DNA of 64,000 nt, taken from assembly GCA_020283715.1 (NCBI GenBank), contig JAIQCW010000066.1, forward strand, positions 62,001 to 126,000, in the 5' to 3' direction. Under the pieces are notes generated by a model. It saw only the letters and a program-made list of their open reading frames with translations, was not told the DNA's origin and made no database searches. This DNA comes from Cytauxzoon felis. Its lineage: Eukaryota > Apicomplexa > Aconoidasida > Piroplasmida > Theileriidae. Within the stretch, counting starts at the first letter, position 1. Each line of letters starts with the position of its first letter. Shown piece after piece: positions 47,801 to 57,104 of this stretch. Made by a program: the position numbers and the translations under genes.

Positions 47801-47988
47801 ACAACTATAAGATGAAATGAATAATGATATGATTAATAAATACCTTTATATAATTCATTTTTATCTAAACTATGTAAAATATCAATTACATTTGATATAT
47901 TGGTATCTTCATTATTATTTGTTTGGGTATCCTCCGGTTGCGATTCTATAGTATCCAATAATTCTGATAATTTATTACGTTGAGCCAT
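44832..47988 (-). CDS. DUF2009 (UPF0652) family protein
   Basis: Six or more exons. Start at 47988 (MAQRNKLSELLDTI), a short exon near 47730-47800, then HVSEYTDKVDI, LREIKEVSAILSGL, FEIGRRYKILNPDRMR and IYFLMDSRKPDIQELL, splicing PIATM to EISPEGKTRSQIQ. Intron 46567-45975 (593 nt) joins RPNSGII to GFSFLTRGFQTLSGDV in phase. The last exon carries GSCIDGRLTSAWNWCSKI and FLLTGFCGFDG, the hallmark end of DUF2009. The family is conserved across eukaryotes and has no established biochemical role that I know. Three introns (about 47726-47343, 46567-45975 and about 45418-45152) carry palindromic elements. Divergent from cyclin H across 177 bp. Confidence 0.85.
45195..45390 (-). repeat. Modular element in DUF2009 intron
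   Basis: CTTGCAGACAGC, CCTGAGATCAGCTACGGG, CCACGATCTCTGGGAGTGG, CTCTTTAGAG and GTAACCTCAGGTGG. Splicing joins FIDKYTQ to IPRILSPIV. Confidence 0.87.
46010..46540 (-). repeat. Modular element with inverted 235-bp core in DUF2009 intron
   Basis: CTTGCAGACAGC, CCATTGCATGG and CTCCCGTAGATCGC modules, inverted core at about 46168-46405, then TGATCTCAGGGAAGCGG and CCTCCACGGCGAGTGG. Host intron 45975-46567. Confidence 0.9.
47380..47670 (-). repeat. Modular element in DUF2009 intron
   Basis: CTCTAAAGAGTAGAGCCACTC, GATCGTGGC, GATCTACGGGAACTTG, GCTGACGGCAGG, CTGTCTGCAAGACG and two GTAACCTCAGGTGG arms. Confidence 0.87.
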
Positions 47989-48165
47989 GATTTATAATAT
48001 GACCATCTGAAATAGTAAATTTGATAATCAGATAGTTGACAATTAAATGAATTATTAATAGATTTATTAATTAATGGAATCTTACAATCCCCCACACATA
48101 AAATATATAAATACTTAAAACTGTAATAAATTAACCGTCTATTAGGTTTATATTTATCGCATAAA

Positions 48166-50031
48166 ATGGATAATTTAGAGATATGGCCAAAAGGTTGTAC
48201 ACATTATAAAAATTGGCTTATAGAATCTCTGGATGAATTGAAATCCATACAAAATCAAACATATACTAAGGCTTTACATAATATTAAGGGTATAAATACC
48301 TACTATAGTACTTATATGATGAATATATAGATGTAATTAAAGATCATAAGATACCTACATTAGATGAAGAGCTATGGCTTATTCGTTACTACTCTTATCA
48401 ATTATCCAAGTTTTTAAGCGCTAATCAGTTAAAGAATACAGTTAAAGTAATATTAACCAAACTATTCAATCATCATTAACTATAGGAAACATCACTAACA
48501 CTCTTCAATAGATTCTATCTTAAACGATCATTATTCGAATATGATCCACGCATTATCATGTATGTACTCTCATTCTCTTCAAATAACACTCCACCCGATG
48601 TCCAATCCATTCCACCTGATGTCCAACTCTTCTTCCACTCGCCGTGGTGGCCTTCTTATTTACTTGTCCCTTCGCTTCCCTGAGATCAGCTACGGGTGTT
48701 CCACTTCCACTTGTGGTTACATCACTATCTTCTCCAACTTTCGTCGTCTTGCAGACAGCCTCTTCTATTTACTTCCCCTCGGATTCCCGTAGATCATCCT
48801 CGGTACATTACTTCATTTTTACCTCGAAATTTGAAGGAAATCCTTCATTTCTGGGGAATCTACTGAAGATTACTCAATGAATATTGGATGAATTTCTGAT
48901 GCCAATACTTCATTGAAAAGGACTTTGATGATTGTATTTAGTTTACTAATCCTCATTTAATTCTACTTTATATTCACTGAGATATCCTCATAAACATGTA
49001 TTCCGTCACTTTAGACGTATCTCGCCGAGATCAGGTTTATAACCTCAAGTGGAACCTGGAAGCGATCTACGGGAGCTGGAAGGGGAAATAAATAGAAGAG
49101 CTGTCTGCAAGAGAAGGAGAGGTGATTGGAACTCGGGTGAGGTATGATTATATAGTTATTTATTATAGGTTTACTTGTATAACATTGGCTGTGAAATTGG
49201 AGGATATGTGGAAGTCTGTTTATGTTGATAAGTTATTGGGTTCGGTTGAGAATTTGAATATATCTAGTTTGTATAAATTATAATAGAATATATAGAATAT
49301 ATAGGGGTATTTGAATTAGAATCTATGGTTTGTGAGGGTTTGAATTTTAATTTATTAGTATTACATACTATGGAATCATTTCATATTATTAGAGAGAATT
49401 GTATAAATGTAAATAGAAATTAGATGTATTATTATTATTTATTATTATAGTATATTAAAGATACATTAAGATTAGATGATAAATCTATAGGAGATAATAT
49501 AAATTTAATTATAAATATTTGTAAAAATGCTGAATTAAATACATTATATATGTTTGAAAAACCAGAGTATATTTTAATATTTATATATTAATATTATATA
49601 AAATAATATTTATAGATTTATATTTTTATATACACCAACACAATTAGCATTATCTACATTTATATATCATTGTAAAATTAATTTAAGAGGATTAATATCA
49701 ATTGATACGTATATTGAATTATTATTAATTTTTATTTCAACTTTAGATTTATAATTGATATGTTCTTAAATGGTAATGATGAATATTTATTACCATTAAT
49801 GAATTTAATTAATAAAATTAATGTTTGTTATTAATTATTAATTCTTATAATCATAATAATTCAGAATGATTATGATGATTATATTAAATCTAGAGAATCA
49901 TTTATTAATGATGTAAATAAAGCCGGTATTTATATCAAATTATTCATACAATCATACATATAGGCAATATACTCGATAAATATATCTCAATCTGGTCAAA
50001 AAATAATACTAATATAGAAGAATTATCATGA
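48166..50031 (+). CDS. Cyclin H (CDK-activating kinase cyclin)
   Basis: Many small exons. After the N-terminal exons (DNLEIWPKGCTHYKNWL; DEELWLIRYYSYQLSKF) the cyclin box reads LFNRFYLKRSLFEYDPRIIM and, across a repeat-bearing intron of about 620 nt (about 48560-49168), FTCITLAVKLED. This matches the cyclin H sequence YFKRFYLNNSV.EYHPRIIMLTC...KV(D/E)E. Later exons read FELESMVCEGLNFNLLVLH and FIFLYTPTQLALSTFIYH, corresponding to the second cyclin fold. Cyclin H pairs with CDK7 and MAT1 in the CDK-activating kinase/TFIIH. The last exon ends ...NIEELS at 50031. Several 33-60 nt AT-rich introns lie in 49270-49970; their exact ends are provisional. Confidence 0.82.
48585..49145 (+). repeat. Modular element with 235-bp core in cyclin H intron
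   Basis: CCACTCGCCGTGG, CCTGAGATCAGCTACGGG, CTTGCAGACAGC and TTCCCGTAGATCATC modules, forward core (about 48805-49045), then GATCTACGGGAGCTGG and CTGTCTGCAAGAG. Confidence 0.9.
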
Positions 50032-50034
50032 ATT

Positions 50035-50520
50035 TTCTCCACCCGAGGTCCACTCCTCCCCTTGTGTTCCACTCGCCGTGGTGGCCTTCTCTATTTAGTT
50101 GTCCCTACGCCTACCATTTGTCGGCTACGGGTTCTCCACTTGAGGTCGAATCCTCTAATATTCTATTCATTAATTTGATTATAATCGCACAATTATCTTC
50201 CTTCAATCATTTATAATTGAAGTTTAATATCGTATTATTATTATATATATGTAACATATAAGTATTATTAGAAGTATAATATAGTTACTATAGTAGCTTA
50301 ACTTCATGTTAGTAGTTATATAGTATATATATTATTATAATTATTTATATTAATACTTGTATACCTTCAGACAACTATACTTCTTCCTTCAATTGTATTA
50401 ATATGATAGTATATGTCATATTAAAAGAGATATCTTCAATAGACATTTAAAATGTAGGGGAAATGGTGTTGTTTATCCCTACAACCCTACATTTATAGTG
50501 TTTTTTACAATTTACCCTAC
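50035..50520. repeat. Half-element plus inverted AT-rich core (copy 3)
   Basis: A left arm (50035-50150: CCACCCGAGGTCC, CCACTCGCCGTGG, CCACTTGAGGTC) is followed by the AT-rich core in reverse orientation (about 50205-50450) and a TAGGG/CCCTA-rich block to 50520. No clear right arm, so the unit looks incomplete. Confidence 0.75.
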
Positions 50521-50629
50521 TATGGAAATAATCTATTTATTACCATAAATGTTCTCATCGATGTAGAAGATATTAAAATAGATAGTTCCACACCTGATGG
50601 ATGTATCTAATGTAGATCTACTCATATAA

Positions 50630-51066
50630 CTAATGGATACTTCAGTGAAACTATATTATGAAGTAGGAAGTATGACCAATCAAGGGATCCACTTGTTGAA
50701 GATGAATGATGGGATACTGGAGTTAATCGATATTCATATAGAAACTATGGTTATAGAAATGACCACAAGTGATGAAAAGTCCACAATAATCCACAAATTG
50801 TCATATGTGTTGGAAATTTTTATATTTCCAGAGATGATGTTACTAGAAGACTGGTTCATGATGAAATGGATATTTATACTCTTATATCATTAAATCCTCT
50901 ACCATATACACATATTCTCAATTATTTACATCATGTAGATTGTCTATAAGTGGTTAAATTTATTGAAGAATAGAATGAACTTCATCAAATTGGGGTATTT
51001 CTAGTATGGAGGAATCGCCAAGGCCACATCTGGGATACAGGGTGGAAGGATGATAATAACGAAATG
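50630..51066 (+). pseudogene. Decayed coding remnant, unidentified
   Basis: A frame from about 50633 (DTSVKLYYEVGSMTNQGIHLLKMN ... in protein-like composition) continues after about 50840 in another frame (DVTRRLVHDEMDIYTLIS ... LPYTHILNYLHHVDCL). Two further in-frame stops precede VFLVWRNRQGHIWDTGWKDD. The pattern of one shift and several stops in otherwise protein-like sequence suggests a dead gene. I cannot name its parent. It lies between cyclin H and the polytopic membrane protein. Confidence 0.45.
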
Positions 51067-51354
51067 TAAAGTAATATCAATATCCAATATGAATTTGTAG
51101 TATATTAAGGTTAATTCTACTCAACACATCATGATACATCATCCCTAATTTAATGGAATGTGTAAAAATGACACAAGGGATGATGTAGAAATGTAGGATT
51201 GTAAATGCACATTTGAGCAAGAATGTAGCATAATCGCAAAAATATCGCAATGTTTTCTGTACTACAGTCTCATTTATCGCAACGTTTGTTTTTTGTAATT
51301 TTAAATAGGCTTTAAATACTTGAAGATTTCATCATCAACAAGGCTGTTATAAAA

Positions 51355-52713
51355 ATGACGGATTTTATCGACAAAGAAGCTTTGAAGAAAGCTTCAATGT
51401 TTATGGTAGGATTTGTTTCAGTATTACCATTGAGGCTAGCTTTGGCATGTGCCAAGTATGCCATTGGCAGATATAATCTTCCTGTTAGTAAACTTGGTGT
51501 ATTCATTAAGATATTTCATAATCCTATTGAACTAGGAGGGCTTGCTGGATTCGCTATATCTAATATAATTGCAACAACTTTGGGAAACGATAAGAAACCT
51601 AAGGCTGGATTATCCACTGTCACCAACTGTTTGGTGTACTTCCTCTCATTATTGACCCTTTATGCTTATACATATGGAGGTGATATAGGTGATCCTAACC
51701 TCTACTTGTGGACAATTGTAGCACATTACTTTATGGTTTGTTTTAATGTTACGTTTTCTGTAGGTTTAGAATCAGATGCTGTCAATTATTCAAACGCTGG
51801 CGTGCCACTTTCATCTGTTTTTGTTGTCATTTACCATAAAGTATTCCTATATTTTGCCGATAAATATCTCCTACAGGATGTTGATTACTGGCTTGTATAT
51901 GGACAAATTGTAGCAAATTCTGTTTTAATGTATATAACAGCCTGTTGTTGGACCACACATTGCTCATATAGTTATTTTAATGGAAACACAGATGCTAATT
52001 CAGGCGATGACAATGGAACTGATTTATCAGAAGCATTGAAGGAACCATATACTTGGTCTCCATTCATGCTTACCGTCTTCTCTCTAGGCGCATTCTACTG
52101 TGTCTATCCTGGTTTAGCTCCGTTTCAACTGGCTAATCCTAATACTGCATACAATATTGAGATGATAAATTTAATTGTACATCCTATGCCAGCCTTGATA
52201 ATATGTATATTGGATGAGCGTAAAATAGGACCAGGTCAGAAATGGGAAAAATGTAATGCATGGTGGAATGCATGTTGGATCATTGAAGCCTATGCTCTTC
52301 TTTGTGTCTACACATGTTATACTATCCTCCATTACCCAGATTCATTCTTTGGCAAATTGATAATTGGTAATTCAGCATTGGTTGGATTCATGACTGTATC
52401 ATTTGTAACTGTACAAGAAGGCCTTAAATCACTTGGACTATCAGCTGTAGGTGTACAAAAGGATAAAAACAAACCTTGTCCACAACTTCCAACAATAACA
52501 CTGGCTATATCCCTAGCTATCCTCAATTTCACGAATTTCGTAGCTGATGGATATCTACAGACATATAGGAAAGCTGATAAAGAGAATTGGCCAACTGAAG
52601 GTTACACGAGATATAGGGGGTTCAAATTCTGGCTCAATGCCGCGTTCAAGGTGGCTAAAAAGAATTTATTAAATGCTTTTAATGTAGATGTTAGAAGTAG
52701 AACGATTTTGTAG
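51355..52713 (+). CDS. Polytopic membrane protein, resembling piroplasm multi-transmembrane (mtm) proteins
   Basis: A single-exon 452-residue protein with about ten hydrophobic segments: residues about 15-35, 60-75, 90-105, 120-140, 155-165, 180-200, 230-250, 268-285, 300-320, 335-360 and 385-400. A short charged N-terminus (MTDFIDKEALKK) and a basic cytosolic tail bound them. A polar loop (NGNTDANSGDDNGTDLSEAL) splits it near the middle. No transporter signature that I can name; the layout and the WN-rich loop resemble expanded mtm families of Babesia. Codon use is less AT-extreme than neighbouring long genes, and no introns or palindromic repeats occur in it. Confidence 0.6.
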   Translation: MTDFIDKEALKKASMFMVGFVSVLPLRLALACAKYAIGRYNLPVSKLGVFIKIFHNPIELGGLAGFAISNIIATTLGNDKKPKAGLSTVTNCLVYFLSLLTLYAYTYGGDIGDPNLYLWTIVAHYFMVCFNVTFSVGLESDAVNYSNAGVPLSSVFVVIYHKVFLYFADKYLLQDVDYWLVYGQIVANSVLMYITACCWTTHCSYSYFNGNTDANSGDDNGTDLSEALKEPYTWSPFMLTVFSLGAFYCVYPGLAPFQLANPNTAYNIEMINLIVHPMPALIICILDERKIGPGQKWEKCNAWWNACWIIEAYALLCVYTCYTILHYPDSFFGKLIIGNSALVGFMTVSFVTVQEGLKSLGLSAVGVQKDKNKPCPQLPTITLAISLAILNFTNFVADGYLQTYRKADKENWPTEGYTRYRGFKFWLNAAFKVAKKNLLNAFNVDVRSRTIL

Positions 52714-52869
52714 TAAGGAGTTTTATACACGATGAACACTCCTGCAATGTTAATAGAATGTAGTTTTAAATTTTAAGTTCTGTCTTAATGTAGTCTTTTA
52801 AATGCCTTTAGGCATTGTAATTATAATCTAATGAAATTTATATTACACATTATACACATATACATTTCT

Positions 52870-53305
52870 TCCACTTACCGTTCCACCTGAGGTCAATCTT
52901 TTCCATTGCATGGAGCTCTTCTATTTACCTCCCCTCGGATTCCTGTAGATCATCCTAGGTATAATGTTAACCCGGAAGAACGTAGATATGTCAACCCATA
53001 AGAACAGGAATTCTACCCGGAGGAACAAAAGGTGTTAACCCCGAAGAACAGACATCTCTTCCACCTGAGGTCGGTCTTGCAGACAGCTCTTTTAATTACC
53101 TATCTCTAAAGAGTATAGCCACTCCCAGAGATCGTGGCTGAAGGTAGTGATTCGAGTGTAGTTAATACTGGACCTCAAGTGGAAGTGGAACCTGGAAGCG
53201 ATCTACGGGAGCTGGAAGGGGAGATAATTAGAAGAGCTCCATGCAATGGAAAAGATTGACTTCAGGTGGAAGCTGACGGCAGGAAAGACCTCAGTCGTTA
53301 CATTC
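52870..53305. repeat. Intergenic modular elements (two units)
   Basis: Unit 1 (52870-53050) has CCATTGCATGG, TTCCTGTAGATCATCC and the ACCCGGAAGAACG/ACCCGGAGGAAC blocks. Unit 2 (53055-53305) has CTTGCAGACAGC, CTCTAAAGAG, GATCTACGGGAGCTGG, CCATGCAATGG and GCTGACGGCAGG. Confidence 0.85.
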
Positions 53306-53386
53306 CTTCACTCCATTTATATTCGTTTGACATGTTGTCATCTCTCTGTTGATGTGATTATTGTATTGTGTTATAAAATGTGTATA

Positions 53387-56012
53387 TTAAGTGACTACAT
53401 TTAGATTTTTAGTGATTGTTTTTATATGTTCAAGTGTTTTTGATGATCTTTTAGCTCTTGTATCATCTGCTATTTTAATTAAATTATCGATTTTTTTTAA
53501 ATCTTCTTGTGTATAATATTCTTGTGCATATGAATATAATCTCTCACCTATATTTGCACATATCTCTGATACTTTAGATATTAATTTATTATCTTCATTT
53601 ATTAATTCTCTATTTACTGATGATTCATATCGTCTTAAAAAATAAAAAACCCCATGTGATAATATTGATGGGGTTATTTTATTATTTTCATTTAATAATT
53701 TATACCAACATTTAGAAAATTCAATAACAAATTCATCATTAGACCATATACGTAATCTATTACATAAAGCAGCTATTCTTGATAATTCAAAAGATTTCAA
53801 ATATTGTAATTGATCTTTAAGATATTCTAATGACCATTCACTAAATCTTTTATTACAACGATATATCATACGCTTTATATTCCTCTCTTCAGTCGTTGTA
53901 CCCATCAAATCCGGGGGTGGTAACATATCCAATACCATAATCAACTCACTCATACCTATTTATATTATTATTAATCAACAAATGAAGTGAATTCCACCTG
54001 AGGTTACAATCCACCTTTCGTTCCACTGCCGTGGTGGCCCTTCTATTTATCTCCCCCTCCGCTTCCCTGAGATCAGCTACGGGTGGTGGGTTAATCTGTC
54101 CCCATAAACCCCATTAGCCCCATAAATCTATTTTATAAGAATTTATTAAATACTTTCACTAAGCATTTACATAATTTATCCGAGTCCTTTATTTCTTCCC
54201 TATGTTTTTCCTCATCAGCATTCTCACTGTTAGTTTCCACACTCCTCTTATTCACTGACTTCGCTTCAGGCACACCCACACATTTACAATTGCGACTGGC
54301 AAACCAGTACTTCATCACGTGACTAATACCGCATTTGTAACCATCCTTTAGGCAGTTTTGATGATCAGTTTTGCAGCAATTACAGAGAATATGATCTGCT
54401 GCCGTTTTGAGTTCTTTTTTTTCTGTTGTTTCTGTGCTGTTACCATTACCACTTGAAGAACTAAACCAGCTCTTAAATGTATTTACAGCATTACTTACAG
54501 CACTAGTTACAGTATTATAAGCATAAGTTATTCTGTCTGAGATTTCGACATACAACTCGGCTAGCAATCCTGGTACACATCTACATTTATGTTCCTTCTT
54601 CAATGCCTCCGTATACTCCTCAACGAGTTTAATGAAGCGACGGGTTTGACAGGAATTGCAATTACCATTCTTACATTTACATTGAGTAGTTTGAGATGTA
54701 GATTCTTGTGTAGTTCCATTTTTAACAGCTTTCACTAGATCCGTGAAACTCTTTACTTCCTTACAAAATGTTGATATGGATTGACAATTCTTATCACCAG
54801 TGTTACAACCACATCCGCTAGTTCCACTATCTTTATTGCAACACATAATTCCACATAATGTCTTGAATACACCGTTCTCCGTGGATGTACTACTAGCGGA
54901 AGTTTGGCATCTACATTCAGTATTGCAATTACATGGAGTACCTGTACAAGTTTCAGTAGTTGAATCTCCAGTAGTTGTATTACATGCCGTATTAATATTA
55001 CAACTACCATTATTTACGTTACCTTCACCCTGAAGACTCCCCAAACCATTAGCTGCTGTAATCATCGCCGTATATTTACAAGCCACGGATTCAACCTTCT
55101 CCTTATTATAATCACCTCTTCCACCTGAGGTTACATCACCACCTCCACTTCTGCCACGATCTCTGGGAGTGGCTCTACTCTTTAGAGATAGGTAATTGGA
55201 AGAGCTGTCTGCAGGACCAAGAGAGGTGGATTGGATCTCAAGTATATGATCATTAGACTAATGTGTAAACATACTATTGATGGATTTGGGTATGAGATTT
55301 TGTAATTGATTGATGATTGATTGGTATAGTTGTAGATTGATTGTTTTGAGTACGATGATGGATTTTAGTATAGAGATGAGTTCGATTGTATTGAAATTAT
55401 GATTATGATTGAGTATATATTGGATATGATTGATGAGATTATGATGGAATGATTTAAGATATTTGATATGTAGATTATAATTAGAATTGTATGGTATTAG
55501 TAGTGTTAATGATGATGAATACATTGAGAGATCATATGTGGATGCATATTTTAATGTACTTGTAGCAGTATTTGTAAAATTTATCCAAAATTCTTTAGTA
55601 GTATATTGTAGTGTATTAATATTTTTAGAGATTGAATAGATTAATAATGCTAATGATTTTGTAGATGATATATAAAATTTGAAATTATAAAATAAAATTT
55701 TAAATAATTGTTCTTGTATAAAATTCTAATTTATAAATAATAATTAGACAAATTATAACATACTAATTTAGATAATGTAAATAATATAGTAGATATAGTT
55801 TGTGGTTGTAGATATATAGAGCAACTAATTAATGAACATGTAATTTTAAATAATTCTTGATGATTTATATAATTAAATTTATTATAATATTTTATTATAT
55901 TTATTAATTTATTTTTTATAATATAAATTAATACTCTTGGATGGAAATATATTTTACATTTAGTTTCAAAATTTATTATTATACTAGATGGTGATGCATT
56001 TGGTATCTTCAT
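53387..56012 (-). CDS. Heptatricopeptide/FASTK-like helical-repeat protein (VESA gene nested in its intron)
   Basis: Exons run from 56012 (MKIPNASPSSIIINF) through about 55274, then 53955-53387. Helical repeats such as TISTILFTLSKLVCYN, SLALLIYSISKNINTLQ, LSMYSSSLTLLIPYN and FELSRIAALCNRLRIW resemble the heptatricopeptide repeats of apicomplexan RAP/FASTK-type organellar RNA-binding proteins. No terminal RAP domain is visible. Intron 55274-53956 (1319 nt, GTATGT...AATAG) joins LIPKSINS to MSELIMVLD in phase and contains an entire VESA reading frame (55086-54133) between palindromic elements, on the same strand. A small intron near 55735 is provisional. Mitochondrial or plastid RNA metabolism is the likely field of action, by analogy. 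Confidence 0.65.
53990..54090 (-). repeat. Modular half-element 3' of the nested VESA gene
   Basis: CCACCTGAGGTTAC, CCACTGCCGTGG, CCTGAGATCAGCTACGGG. It lies inside the host intron between the VESA stop and the acceptor. Confidence 0.85.
54133..55086 (-). CDS. VESA1-like variant antigen gene nested in an intron
   Basis: A 317-residue frame (open further upstream into the element arm: GDYNKEKVESVACKYTAMI). Motifs in order: NINTACNTTTGDSTTETC, IMCCNKDSG, SISTFCKEVKSFTDLVKAV, TRRFIKLVEEYTEALKKEHKC, CNCCKTDHQNCLKDGYKCG, NCKCVGVPE, SENADEEK, LCKCLVKVF. This is the same order as the VESA gene at 43288-44517, with a different central insert. It stops soon after CLVKVFNKFL, so it lacks a membrane segment, and no signal peptide is visible. 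The flanks are palindromic half-elements, and the whole unit lies within intron 55274-53956 of a helical-repeat gene. Confidence 0.75.
   Translation of the reverse strand: MACKYTAMITAANGLGSLQGEGNVNNGSCNINTACNTTTGDSTTETCTGTPCNCNTECRCQTSASSTSTENGVFKTLCGIMCCNKDSGTSGCGCNTGDKNCQSISTFCKEVKSFTDLVKAVKNGTTQESTSQTTQCKCKNGNCNSCQTRRFIKLVEEYTEALKKEHKCRCVPGLLAELYVEISDRITYAYNTVTSAVSNAVNTFKSWFSSSSGNGNSTETTEKKELKTAADHILCNCCKTDHQNCLKDGYKCGISHVMKYWFASRNCKCVGVPEAKSVNKRSVETNSENADEEKHREEIKDSDKLCKCLVKVFNKFL
55115..55250 (-). repeat. Modular half-element 5' of the nested VESA gene
   Basis: CCACCTGAGGTTACATC, GCCACGATCTCTGGGAGTGGC, CTCTTTAGAGATAGG, CTGTCTGCAGGAC, GGATCTCAAGTA. On the + strand the sequence just right of it is strongly G-rich. 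Confidence 0.87.
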
Positions 56013-56357
56013 TATTATATTATTTATAATTATATTATTATATAATAATAGTGGGTATTAAAAAAAATAGAGGGTCATACATATAAAGGTCATTATATAT
56101 TTAATGTTAATTAATTATATTAAAATATAAATATAAATTTTATAATGTAATTTAAAATAATTTTATTAATTTAAAAAAAATTTTTTTTCTTTGAAAAAAA
56201 TCTTCTATTTTAATATATAATTTATATTATATAAATGTCTTATATTAATTATATTTTGATTTCTATAATAAAAAATTCCCCCCCAATGGATAATTTATAC
56301 TTGTAATTAATAAATGTGTAAATATATTATAGTGTTTATATTAATATATATATAGTA
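56013..56357. other. AT-rich divergent intergenic region
   Basis: Very AT-rich, with A- and T-runs and one CCCCCCC run near 56280. It separates the helical-repeat gene from the Rab gene. No repeat modules or frames. Confidence 0.5.
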
Positions 56358-57032
56358 ATGACTAAAAGAAGTTATAAAACTGTATTATTAGGTGATGCCT
56401 CTGTAGGTAAATCTAGTTTTGCTGTAAGATTAACTAAAGGTGATTTTAGTGATAATACAAATTCTACTATTGGTGCAGCATTCTTTACATATCTAGTACG
56501 TATAGATACTAAATCGGATAATAATAATAATACTCATACATTATCATCGCATCTTGACACTATTAAAAGTAATATTATACGTGGTGAATCTATTAATAGT
56601 GATGATTCTAATATATCATCTTTAATGACTATTAAATTTGATATCTGGGATACAGCTGGACAAGAAAGATTTAAAAGTATAGCACCAATTTATTATCGTG
56701 GTGCCGCATGTGCTATTGTCATATTAGATATCTCATCACCACCTACATTACAACATGCAGCATTCTGGGTAAATCAATTAAGAGTTGCTAATAGTAATGA
56801 TACAATAATTATACTCGTTGCTAATAAAATCGATCTATTAGGAACCAATCCTGAAACTATACAAACATTAGCAAATGCTAAAGCATACGCTAAAGAACAA
56901 TCCATCTCATTCGTAGAAACTAGCGCTAAAACAGGACAAAATGTCTCACATGTATTCGAACTTCTAGCACAAGCCATCTCTAAAGATCCATATAAATGGG
57001 ATAAAAAAAATACAACAAAAGACACTAAATGA
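56358..57032 (+). CDS. Rab5-like small GTPase
   Basis: A 224-residue Rab with GDASVGKSS (P-loop), IGAAFFT (effector/switch I), WDTAGQERFKS (switch II), NKID and ETSAKTG. GAAF and the YYRGA segment are Rab5-like. An insert of about 40 residues (Asn/Ser/Asp-rich) lies between switch I and the WDTAGQ strand. The C-terminus (KDTK) has no prenylatable cysteines. Apicomplexan Rab5b is known for a similar insertion and lack of C-terminal prenylation, being N-myristoylated instead; the listed N-terminus MTKRSYK has no Met-Gly-Cys. An upstream exon spliced at the TATATAG just before this start could supply one. Endosomal/vacuolar traffic is the expected role. Confidence 0.85.
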   Translation: MTKRSYKTVLLGDASVGKSSFAVRLTKGDFSDNTNSTIGAAFFTYLVRIDTKSDNNNNTHTLSSHLDTIKSNIIRGESINSDDSNISSLMTIKFDIWDTAGQERFKSIAPIYYRGAACAIVILDISSPPTLQHAAFWVNQLRVANSNDTIIILVANKIDLLGTNPETIQTLANAKAYAKEQSISFVETSAKTGQNVSHVFELLAQAISKDPYKWDKKNTTKDTK

Positions 57033-57104
57033 AGATAATAATCAAAAAAAAATACCAACTTCACCAAAAAATGCTGCTCATCATCACTATTTTAAATAAT
57101 ATGA

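Noticed and set aside
53387..53953. MSELIMVLD frame as a separate gene starting at 53953.
   Set aside because: An AATAG acceptor directly precedes it and joins the upstream helical-repeat exon in phase. The ATG is also a good initiator context only by chance, though RNA data should decide.
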